Shown here: piece by piece, positions 35,863-44,787 of the stretch
Layout of the letters: each line of letters starts with the position of its first letter
Position numbering within the stretch: the stretch's first letter is position 1
Assembly (NCBI GenBank): GCA_964016875.1
Contig: OZ024720.1
Coordinates: 24,183,742-24,247,741 of the forward strand
Origin: Fallopia convolvulus
Taxonomy: Eukaryota; Streptophyta; Magnoliopsida; Caryophyllales; Polygonaceae
Direction of reading: 5' to 3'
DNA length: 64,000 nucleotides
Translations under genes and position numbers: made by a program
Notes under the pieces: model-generated
The model's input: the letters and a program-made list of their open reading frames with translations, nothing else
Told to the model about the DNA's origin: nothing
The model's database searches: none

Positions 35863-36550
35863 TCTTCTAATTGGAGGGGGGTTCCCACACTTAGCAAGGG
35901 ACCAACCCTCAAAAACTCTCAAGAGGATACTTGGAGAGCAAGGAGGAAGGAGAGGATAGGGAGAAGAGAGAGAATCGGCCAAGGAGAGGGAGATTTGATA
36001 GGTTTGATTGATAGATTAGCTTTGCTTTGTTTTGATTTTGTGGATTTGGAAACCTTTGATTGGAGTTTGTGGATTGCTTTTGATTTGTGGATGAAATTTG
36101 GCTTTGGTTTGAGATTGATGATGTTGATTGCTTTGCTTTTTGATTTGTTTGCTTTCTTTGTTTGCCATATGGAGTAGATCTCCTTGATCTTGGGTTATGG
36201 GGGAACACTCTAGCTAGGTTGGGCTAGAAACCCCAATTCCATAGCCTTGAGTGCTTGATCTAGGAACCCACTCTACATAGAGCTACAATTCCTTACGAAA
36301 GTAAAGAATCAAGGATTGTGATTGGCAAAGTAGCGAAAGTGAACATGTGTCAATCTCAAGACCTTGCTTCGAAGGGGATTTCCCCAAGGATCGATGTGTA
36401 GAAGTGGTTGGAACGAGGGCGAAAGCACTCGATCCTATTCCGATCATCACTTATTGCTTGAATTGGGGTGGAAAAGCCTTAATCTACTAGAGAAGGAACC
36501 CAAAAGCCCAAGATCTACTTTCAATCTTTGAGTTCGATAAACCCAGCTAC

Positions 36551-36636
36551 CTCGGGCCCGACTTGCTCTACGTCGGTCCCGACTTCCCTCTTGTCGCCAA
36601 CATCGGGCCCGACGTGACACTTGTGTCGGTCCCGAC
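36551..36636. repeat. Palindromic GGGCCC cassette in the Element 2 5' LTR (downstream of TATA)
   Basis: ctcgggcccgac, cgtcggtcccgac, catcgggcccgacgtg and gtcggtcccgac. Same order as in Element 3. Confidence 0.85.
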
Positions 36637-36803
36637 TGTTCTCTTTGTTTTCCTTTGTTGTAAGTTCTCCTTTCCAGCTTTCTATTGTCTAGGCACCTCA
36701 ATCGAGTAGATTTCCCGAGCGTTCGACACCCACCACGTGCTACAACGGGGTCGGGTTATAAATTGTATCTCTAGACCCTCGCACAACCGAGCGATCAAAA
36801 GAT

Positions 36804-36821
36804 TGGCGCCGTTGTCGGGGA
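36804..36821 (+). promoter_or_regulatory. Element 2 primer-binding site, tRNA-Asp, one mismatch
   Basis: TGGCGCCGTTGTCGGGGA differs from Element 3's site by one C-to-T change in the middle. It lies 6 bp after the LTR. Confidence 0.9.
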
Positions 36822-36848
36822 AGTCTAAGCGCATTGAGTGCCAATTTG

Positions 36849-36945
36849 GTGAGTTTCTTTTGTTTTGGTAGTGATTTGGGTGAGGGAATAGCCCAAACCC
36901 TTTGTTTGTTTTTGATTTGTTTTGGTTTGTGTCTTTGTTTCGTAG
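36849..36945 (+). other. Putative 97-nt leader intron of Element 2
   Basis: Donor caatttg/gtgagt and acceptor tttcgtag/gt at the same places as in Element 3, with the gag ATG at 36950. A second acceptor-like tgtgtag/gt stands 5 nt before the ATHILA ORF start (AG at 41247-41248), so the same donor could also produce a spliced RNA for that ORF. Confidence 0.5.
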
Positions 36946-36949
36946 GTTT

Positions 36950-39047
36950 ATGCGAGCTCGTTCCTCCCGAGGAACACTTGAGCTTGAGTTTGTGAGTGAT
37001 CCGGAAAGTATTCTCAAAGAAGCCCGAAGAAGGAAAAGGATGGAGAATCAAGCTCTCCATGGTGATGAGGAGTTGGCTCGACTTAGGGCCAAAATGGCTA
37101 GATTGCAACTTGAGAAGGACAATCAAGAGGCGATGGCAAGAAGAGAACGGGAGCAACGGATGAGGGCCGAGGCTCAACTCAACGCTCTACCATGGAATGC
37201 ACGCCAATACATGCATCCGAAGTTGAGGGTACCCGAACCGGTTATTGTGCTTCCTGAGGTTGCCAAGAATTTTGAGATCAAGACGCAATTCATCTCCCTC
37301 ATCAAGCGTGATCAATTCGAGGGCCGTCCACATGAGTGTCCCATAGAGCACATCAAATGCTTTGTGGACATGTGTGAGACGATCTCTACCGACGAGGAGA
37401 CGTTGGAGTATGTGCTTCTAAAGGCGTTCAAGTGGTCACTTGGGGGCAAGGCCACACATTGGCTCGAGAGCCAAGCCCCTAGGTCAATCACAACTTGGAA
37501 GGCACTCTATGATGCTTTCTTGATGAAGTTCTTCCCGCCCTCAAAGACAACCGAGCTAAGCAAGAAATTGCAAGCTTTCAACAAGGTCCGAATGAGCCTC
37601 TCTTCGAAGCATGGGACCGTTTCAAGGAGATGTTGCGCCAATGTCCTACTCATGGCCAACAACCATATGTGCTCCAAGACATATTTTTCCAAGGCATCAA
37701 TCCGACAACGAAGGACAAGCTCAATCTCCACACCGATTGTGGGTTCATAGACTTGACACCGGATCAAGCTTGGGAGCTACTTGACAAGCTATCCGATTAT
37801 GAGGCCATGTATGGGGTGAGTCAAGCTAGCAAAGAGGTGAAAGTTCAAGGTGAAGGTGCAAGGAAGTTATATGATCCAAAGGGAGAAGACATTGACAAGG
37901 ATGTGAAGCTCCAATTCCTTGAAGGTGAAGTCAACAACCTTAAGAGGCAAGTCGACTACTACAAGCAAAATGCTAGAGCTTGTGAGGAGTGTGGATCCTT
38001 TGCACATGCTACACAAGTTTGTCCGAATGAGAGCCAAGTGCGCTTGGCCGAGCGAATTGAGGAGGCAAACTATGTTCGAGGATATTTCGGTGGAAGAGGC
38101 AACTTCAACAATGGTGGTAATGGCCGGTGGAACAACGGTCAAGCTCAAGGCTACAACAACAACTTCAACCAAAACAAGCCAAGGGCGCCGCAACCACTAC
38201 CATATAGGCCACCGGGATTCAATGAGCTACAATCATTTTCTCAAGAGATGAGGGATGGGTTCAAGGAGATGAGGACCGAATTCAATGAGTTTGGTGAATG
38301 GAGGAGGCAAGTCGACAATCAATTTGCCCAAATTACAACTCAAGCTCCGAGAGAGAATGGGAGACTTCCGGGCCGACCCGAGGAGAACCCACGAGCTCAA
38401 AACAATCAAAATGAAGTCCGGGCAATTGGATTGAGAAGTTGTCGAAACCTACCCGAGCCACACATGCCTAAGAAGAATGAAGAGAGCCGGACCGACTTAC
38501 CCAGCAAGTCGGGTCTGACGTTCCCTGAAGTCGACCCAGCAGGAAGATCGACTCTTCTACCCCGGACCGAGGTTGAGAGTAAGTCGGGCCCGACGTGCCC
38601 AGATGTCGATCCGACTACTCTGCCTCAGCTCTGCCCCAGGACCGTGGTACACGACATCGGGCCCGACGTGGCGCCGGTCCAACCAGGAAATGTTGCAAGT
38701 GAAGTAGGGAAGTCCAAGGAGGTTGATCCAAGCAAGATTCAAGGTGCAACAACTCTTCCATATCCCTCAAAGAAGCCGAAAGATGTTGTTGAGAACAAGT
38801 TCAAGAGGTTCCTCAAACTCTTGCAAGGTTTGAACATCTCTATCCCGTTCACCGATGCATTGAGCGAAATGTCATCCTATGCCATGATTTTAAAGGAGAT
38901 TTTGAGCAAGAAGAGGTCCATAGTTGAAATGTAAGATGAGGTCAAGACCTTGGAGTTACCGCAAAAGCTAGGAGATCCCGGTCGGTTTGCTATCACTATT
39001 GGTATGGGGTCTCAAAACTTCCAAGCCTTATGTGACCTTGGGGCAAG
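36950..39047 (+). pseudogene. gag: Element 2 gag and gag-PR linker, frameshifted
   Basis: Closely matches Element 3 gag from the same ATG. A one-base loss near 37565 (gaaatt where Element 3 has gaaaatt) shifts the frame; the first frame ends at 37750. The correct frame is open again from 37630 to TAA at 38932-38934. The zinc knuckle is intact (CX2CX4HX4C, with Cys where Element 3 has Tyr), and the Arg codon at the site of Element 3's TGA is intact. The linker carries the three-unit palindromic cassette (38486-38684). After the stop, homology continues up to the protease DLGAS codons and breaks off at about 39047. Confidence 0.9.
38486..38684. repeat. Palindromic GGGCCC cassette, three units, in the Element 2 gag-PR linker
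   Basis: Same three units as 26483-26685 in Element 3. The third unit is shortened (gcgccggtcc). Confidence 0.86.
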
Positions 39048-39707
39048 TGTTTCGGTGATGCTCGAAGTATTTGGACAAGGGCAAATCTAGGTGAAATTGA
39101 GCCGGCCGATATGTCCCTAACTATGGCCGACGGTTCCATCATCAAGGCTAAGGGAATATTGGATGACGTGCCGGTGCGAGTTGGAAAGTACTTTGTCCCC
39201 GATGATTTCGTGATCTTGGACATGCACGAGGACCCCTTGGTCCCATTAATCTTAGGAAGACCATTCTTAGCTACGACGGGGGCAAGGTTTGATGTCAAAA
39301 ACGGCAAAGTTTCCTTTGAGATTGGTGAAGAAAAGGTCGATTTTCACTTCAACAAGGCTTTGAATGAGCTGGACTCCTTGGCTATCCTCAAACTTGAAGA
39401 GAGTGCCAAGAGAAAGAGAGAAGAAGTGGAAGTTGCTAGAGAGGTCATTGTGTTGAGAAGTGATGAAGGGTTCAATAAACAAATACAAGCAAGGGAGTTG
39501 TTGGAGCAAGTTGAGGAACAAGATGAGTCAAGGATCAATGCTAGCCCAAGGAAAAATGAAGAGTATCCTTACTTATATCCTTTTGATGTTGGTGATGACC
39601 ACAATTCTTTCCAAACTTTTGATTCCTACATTTGTTTAAGTGATTTGAAAGATGACTTAGGAGACTCCTACATTTGCCTTAGTGACTTGAAAGATGAATT
39701 GGTATAA
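39048..39707 (+). pseudogene. pro: Element 2 protease remainder, of a divergent type
   Basis: Open from 39111 to 39707. It holds the second protease motif (LILGRPFLATTGA) and then a Lys/Glu-rich stretch. Up to about 39047 the DNA is nearly identical to Element 3. From there on only protein-level likeness remains (TMADGSIIKAKGILDD against TIADGSSIEPIGIVED), and a frameshift lies between 39050 and 39111. The C-terminal part has a short duplication (DSYICLSDLKDDLG repeated). No RT follows. This looks like a recombination joint inside the protease. Confidence 0.8.
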
Positions 39708-40185
39708 TCTCCTAGGAATTCTTTGGATAACTTTGGTGTAGGAAAAGAGGAACATGATGGAGCAAGTAAGGAGGAGAAATCTCATTCGTTGGAGGATTAT
39801 GATGAGAGAGGCCCGAGATCGGAGAGCCATGCCTATATAGACCATCGTTGGTGGTTTTATGGGTATGAGGGCAATGGGAATGGGCACAACAATGGCGAGC
39901 AATTCACCGTGTTTCACCCGCCATGAGATTGTGGTTATGAAGTCAAGCTAGTGACTCTAAACGAGCGCTTCTCGGGAGGCAACCCGAGCTAGTAGCTTTC
40001 TTTTCGTAATTTTAGTTTGATTTTTCTTAGTTTAGCCTAGCTTTTCTCTAACCAATCTCTATCTAGTGTTTTGTGGATTTTTGGTGTTGTGTATTCTTCA
40101 AGGTTGTGTAGGATTTGAGGTGAGAAAAATATATAAATGGAAATATGGAGAAAGAAGTTGCAAGAGGATGGAGTAAAATTGGTGA

Positions 40186-40262
40186 CCCGAATACTCCCAC
40201 ATCGAGCCCAGGTAAGTCGGGCCCGACACAGGGACGTCGGTCAACAACGTCGGTCCGACCCG
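40186..40262. repeat. Palindromic GGGCCC cassette in the Element 2 spacer, first
   Basis: catcgagcccagg, gtcgggcccgacac, gacgtcggtc and cgtcggtccgacc. Confidence 0.83.
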
Positions 40263-40870
40263 ATTTGACTAGGTGGAATGCCAATTTTGCCCTTGACCTA
40301 ATTTGTCCCTTTCCCCCATTAAATACCATCCCCCACCTACCTACCATCTTCATATTAACCACCATTCCCAAAATACAACCCATCTCCCTCACACTCTAAA
40401 AATCGGCCCTCCCTCTCACCATACTCGATCCACACATCCTCCCTTTCTTCATCTCGATCCAATCACGAAAAGGCCTCCCTAACCCGATTCCAAAGATAAA
40501 TTTCGAGTTCAATCTCGTTCTTCATCCCCCATCTCGATCTAGGTTGAGAAAGTTTGAGTTCTAAGTTGTTTGTTTGTTTAAAAGTTCAATACTCTTCAAA
40601 TCCGGTATGTGTTACTCGATCTCTACCCATTTCCTTGGAGATTTTGTGCTTTCATTGCATAGATTGAGTAATGCCATGTTTGATTGAGAGTTTGAGCTTG
40701 AGCATCAATGGTGGATTTGCATGATTTGTGAAATTGAGCTTCAAAGTTGTTCATGCATGCTTGGATCCATTTAGAACTTCGATTAGGGATGTTTGATGGT
40801 TGAATTTGAAATTTAAGTGCATGATAGAGTGATTTGGGTTGATTTGATGTTAGAGTCGAAGCATGAACTA

Positions 40871-40981
40871 GGTCGAGATCGACGTGCCCAGGTAAGTCGG
40901 GCCTGAGTTGTGGAAGTCGGTCCATCAAGTCGGACCGAGGTTGAGGATGTGTCGGGCCCGACATAGGTTGGAAGTCGATCC
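40871..40981. repeat. Palindromic GGGCCC cassette in the Element 2 spacer, second
   Basis: ggtcgagatcgac, gtcgggcctgag, gtcggtcc, gtcggaccgagg, gtcgggcccgac and gtcgatcc. Confidence 0.83.
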
Positions 40982-41253
40982 ATGTTGCTTTTGCTCTCTT
41001 CTTGTGATATCATGTGGATTCATGTGTTTCATTGTTGGCTATAGCTTAATCATGATGTAATATGATCATTTGCTTAGCCATTGTTAGAAGATATCCATGA
41101 TGATTCATGTTGGATTGTGATGCATGTGTGTTTAGAGACTAAGTATGGGGTTCCCCTTGTGTTGATGTGTTGTTGTGTGTTGAAGAGTGCTTTTGTTGAG
41201 TTGTATGGAGTTTATCTTGGACCCTTTTGTTTGGTTGGATGTGTGTAGGTACC

Positions 41254-43038
41254 ATGGAGACTAGAGCTTCATCATCTCATGCGGAAAGGCCGAAGAAGAA
41301 GTCCAAAAAGTCAAGAAAAGAGCCAAAGTTGGATGATGTTTACTTGGAGGATGATGAGCAAGTTGAGAGATATGCAAAGTATATGGCGCTTGAGCATCAC
41401 ACAAGGTGGCTTGATTGGGAAACCGTGAGGAAGATGGACATGGATCAAGCTCTTCCAAGGTGCTACTCCCACATCGGTCTCAATGGGATGCTAAGGTGGG
41501 ACAACACCCACTATCCCGCCCTCACCTCGGAATTCATGGCCACTTTTGAATGCATTTATGATAATATGGAGGATGAGGAAGGGGCGATCACCTTCCAATT
41601 GGGCAATGAGGACCACAATCTCTATCTTAGGGACTTGGCTACCTACTTCAGGTTTCCATGTCCAAGAGAAGAGACCGACGTCGACAACGAGAAGGTGAAC
41701 CAAGTGTGGCGGCGTGTGGACGGGAAGAGCGAGATGAGAAAGGGCGCCACCACAACCGAGATTGCTAGCCCTCTTTTTCGGGTCATGGTGCGAGTTTTGG
41801 GATGTGCAATCTATGCTCGTCATGAGTTGAGCAAGCTGATGAAGGAAGAGATTATGTTGCTACATGAGATGCTCTTCCACACCGAGAAGCCCATGAACCT
41901 TGCATGGGAGTGGGTCAAGATGGTGCGAGACTTCCAAAGCTCCTCTTGGATCTACTTCGGCGGGATGATAGCAAGGCTAGCCGTGCATCTAAGAGTCGAC
42001 CTTAACAAGTATTCTCCGGTTCCGAATGGTGTTGAGTATATGAACATGAAGTATTTCAAGAAGGCCAACATCATCAAGGAGAAGCTTTACATGATTTTTT
42101 TGGCCCCTCACTCGAACTATGATGGTGTGTCGATCCGGTTGATGCACAACCTCTATGATCTTTCTCGGTATCACAATTGGTACCAAGTGTGGGCCGGCAA
42201 GCCACACTCATTTGGTGACCCCGAAGGTGCAAGAGAGGGGCGGCGACAACAACCTCAACACATTCGGTTTACCTCCCCTCCATCTTCACCGGATTTCGAC
42301 CAAGATAACTTTGTGTTTGCACCTCGTGGGGAAGACATGGACGTCGATCAAGAGCAAAATGAAGAAGATGAGCGCTTCCAAGGCTTGATGGCCAACCTCC
42401 GAGCCACGCACCAAGCTCCAACATTGGCGGACCGAGGTACACATGGCGTCGGGCCCGACTTCCCTCAAAGTCGGTCCGGTGCCTTCTACGGTGATGAGGT
42501 CCCGAGGCACTATGAGCATGGAGAGGGGAGTGGTGCAAGGCGAGAACAAGCTCAAGGTGGCGGTTATAAAGGCTACGCCCAATGGTATGGTCCGGGAATG
42601 GTGTTTCCCGAGCGACAACAAACGGTGGACATGTCCTTCTTGGCCAACCAAATGGCCCATCTTCAACTTCAACAAGAGAATGTTCTTCAAGAGGTCCATC
42701 AAGTGAATCTTCAACAACAATACATGTACCAACAACAACAACAATTGCTTCAACAACAAGGTGCTTTCCAAGCTAGCCAAGAAGAGATGAACCGAGCCCT
42801 CGGCTACACTAGGCGAGAGGTGGAGGAGCTTAGAGAGGTGGAGGACCAAAGGTGGCGGATTCAAGATAGCTTCAACACATGGATGAGCGGCAACTTCCCT
42901 TCCCGTGAGGACCAATGGACGCGCCCGGATCCTCAACTCCAACCACCACCACAAGACTTCTACCAAGAGCAAGTGTACGAGAGGGAGCGGCAAGCGAGAC
43001 TCCAAAGAGGACGTAGGCGTGACAACCCCTTCGAGTGA
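41254..43038 (+). CDS. ATHILA ORF-1-type protein of Element 2, 594 residues, intact
   Basis: The only long undamaged frame in Element 2. The ATG at 41254 (METRASSSH) follows an acceptor-like tgtgtag/gtacc; an upstream in-frame ATG at 41227 is less likely. The N-terminus is strongly basic (RPKKKSKKSRKEPK), compatible with a nuclear localisation signal. The middle (residues about 45-350) aligns with the ATHILA-type ORF of Element 1: FQLGN, YFRFPCP, GGMIARLAVHLRVDL. The C-terminal third is Gln-rich (LQLQQEN, YQQQQQLLQQQ) and likely coiled coil, followed by RxRR-type basic residues. A palindromic cassette lies in frame at 42428-42480. There is no signal peptide or membrane helix, so the name env-like is not supported. 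Function unknown. Sequence shared with Element 3 resumes 3 nt after its stop. Confidence 0.88.
   Translation: METRASSSHAERPKKKSKKSRKEPKLDDVYLEDDEQVERYAKYMALEHHTRWLDWETVRKMDMDQALPRCYSHIGLNGMLRWDNTHYPALTSEFMATFECIYDNMEDEEGAITFQLGNEDHNLYLRDLATYFRFPCPREETDVDNEKVNQVWRRVDGKSEMRKGATTTEIASPLFRVMVRVLGCAIYARHELSKLMKEEIMLLHEMLFHTEKPMNLAWEWVKMVRDFQSSSWIYFGGMIARLAVHLRVDLNKYSPVPNGVEYMNMKYFKKANIIKEKLYMIFLAPHSNYDGVSIRLMHNLYDLSRYHNWYQVWAGKPHSFGDPEGAREGRRQQPQHIRFTSPPSSPDFDQDNFVFAPRGEDMDVDQEQNEEDERFQGLMANLRATHQAPTLADRGTHGVGPDFPQSRSGAFYGDEVPRHYEHGEGSGARREQAQGGGYKGYAQWYGPGMVFPERQQTVDMSFLANQMAHLQLQQENVLQEVHQVNLQQQYMYQQQQQLLQQQGAFQASQEEMNRALGYTRREVEELREVEDQRWRIQDSFNTWMSGNFPSREDQWTRPDPQLQPPPQDFYQEQVYERERQARLQRGRRRDNPFE
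42428..42480. repeat. Palindromic GGGCCC cassette inside the ATHILA ORF of Element 2
   Basis: gcggaccgagg, gcgtcgggcccgac and gtcggtccgg, one unit kept in frame. Confidence 0.84.
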
Positions 43039-43140
43039 TTCTAGACATGCCATTGAAGAATAAAGAAATTGTGAGCTCTTCGTACTCTTCTCTCTTGCTT
43101 TTAAGTATTGGTTTCCTTGTTTGATGGGGACATCAAAATT

Positions 43141-43159
43141 TGAAGTATGGGGTGGGGGT
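43141..43159 (+). promoter_or_regulatory. Internal polypurine-tract-like site of Element 2
   Basis: tgaagtatggggtgggggt, preceded by ggggacatcaaaat. It lies about 100 bp after the ATHILA ORF stop. Confidence 0.63.
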
Positions 43160-44115
43160 AAGTGTGCTCATGATTTCACTTGCTTGTGTGTTTGTTATTT
43201 TGAGGATATTTGGTTTTCGGTTTCTAGTTTGTGTTTGGGATGTTTGTTCCTTGGTTTGTGGTTTGATGAATGACATGGATGATTGATTTGGTTTTGAATG
43301 GATGAGTCTTTGTTTTTGGTTTTAGAGATTTTTTTGCAAAAATCCATAAAAATTTGAAAAATTGTGTTGAAAACAACAAAAAAAAAGATTTTGTGTTTTG
43401 TCGTTTTTGGACTAGAAATTCCCATCTTAGATTGCCAAATGAAAGCTAATGATGATGTGATCATGTAAATTCCTTTGCATATTTTCGGATGGTTTAGCCT
43501 CTAAAAAGATGTTGCTTTTGATGTGATCATGATATCTTGCTTGTTTTATTGAACATGTGAGTTCTAGGATGAGTTCTTATGCAACTAAGTATGAGTGACC
43601 CTTGTGAGATTGATTTTTGGCCATTTTAGGGATGCTTGTTCATATTTGCATGTCCCTCATGTTTCTTGTGTGATTAGCTCATGCATGCTTAGTAAAACTT
43701 GCTATTGCGGTGTTTATCTATTTTCCAAGACCGTCATGAGATTTGTCCTAGCATTGTCACATTGATTTTGAACTTTATTCATTTAGTTACATAATTGTTC
43801 CATATCCTACCATGAAGTGAAACCTTTGTTTGTAGCCCCGTTTTAGCCTTAGCCTTTGTTTGAAACTCCTCAAAAATATTATTCCTAGCCTTATATGACT
43901 TGATCCTTATGGGATTGGACTTTAGAAGAGAGGTTTGGATTGTATTTGAAGAGTTGAGATTCTCTTTGGTTTAAGGGCAAATAATGGTGTTATGAATCAT
44001 GTGGGTAGTGCATCTTTGTTGTGCAAAAAGAAAAAGAAAAAAAAAAGAAAGAAAGAAAGAAAATGTTGGAAATGGAAAGTGGAATGAAGGTAAAGAGCTT
44101 AAGTGAAGAAAAAGG

Positions 44116-44170
44116 GTCCGACCGAGTTACACACAACATCGGGCCCGATGTCATAAGAAAGTCGGTCCAG
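44116..44170. repeat. Palindromic GGGCCC cassette in the Element 2 3' region
   Basis: gtccgaccgag, acatcgggcccgatgtc and gtcggtcc. Confidence 0.85.
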
Positions 44171-44770
44171 TGTAGAAAGTGTGGAAAATCCAACAAAAAG
44201 CCTAAGAGCAAAGATGAAGTGGAATGTTAAAGTGAAATTTTGGGTTGAGAGGAAAAAGGTTAAGTCTTTTGGATGAGTGTGAAATTGATTGTGGGATTTT
44301 GGTAAGGTTGGTGAGAGTTTAGGTTGTTCAATCCCCATTGTAAGCACCACAAGACCAAATAATTCCCACCTTGAGAAATACCAAAAGCCCCATTACAACC
44401 CGGCCGAATGGAACCTCTTTGAGGACCTCCATTGAGCCAAGTTCGAATTCTTTGTGTACTTTGTATTAGGCATCTCTAGGTGGAGGAATTGGTGATATTA
44501 GCTTCAATAGTAAAGTCCTTACTTGCATGATTTTTGAGCTTGAGTGTTCATTGCTATACCCATACACATGATGAGTGATACACATTCACATATCCCTAAA
44601 GTGAGGCTTAGTTGCATTGACTCTATTCCTTGGAACACTTAATCATGTGTGATGATGTAATCTTGCTTGAATATCAATCACTTGTGCTTAAATGTGTTTT
44701 CATACGAGGCTTTACTTGAAGATTATGTTTCGGTCTTGCTTACATTGTTATTGCTTGAGGACAAGCAAGT

Positions 44771-44787
44771 TTAAGTATGGGGTATTA
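44771..44787 (+). promoter_or_regulatory. Terminal polypurine tract of Element 2
   Basis: ttaagtatggggtatta, directly before the 3' LTR. Confidence 0.8.

Larger units (their letters stand above)
35393..36797 (+). repeat. Element 2 5' LTR
   Basis: 1405 bp, TGATGTCTC to GCGATCA. It differs from Element 3's LTRs in fixed places (gaaggagagtcgg against gaaggtgaatcgg; cgcacaaccgag against cgcattcccgag). The TATA box is at 35857-35862. Cassettes are at 35681-35790 and 36551-36636. Confidence 0.97.
39708..41253 (+). other. Element 2 spacer between protease remnant and ATHILA ORF
   Basis: Non-coding. Near 39941-39990 it has the conserved post-integrase stretch of Athila elements (gtcaagctagtgac ... 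agcgcttctcgggaggcaac), the counterpart of 34895-34943 in Element 1. This shows that pol was removed from between protease and this point. It holds two palindromic cassettes (40186-40262 and 40871-40981) and an acceptor-like tgtgtag/gt just before the ORF. Confidence 0.82.
43039..44787 (+). other. Element 2 3' non-coding region
   Basis: Closely matches Element 3 30819-32561. It has an internal polypurine tract at 43141-43159, a purine run at about 44026-44064, a cassette at 44116-44170 and the terminal tract at 44771-44787. Confidence 0.86.

Noticed and set aside
35716..36177. Open frames of 85-170 codons within the LTRs of Elements 2 and 3
   Set aside because: They start and end at arbitrary points of the LTR, exist in both strands, and are produced partly by the palindromic cassette reading open in several frames.
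41254..43038. Endogenous virus envelope gene
   Set aside because: No signal peptide, transmembrane or cleavage-site features. It matches the ATHILA-type retrotransposon ORF instead.
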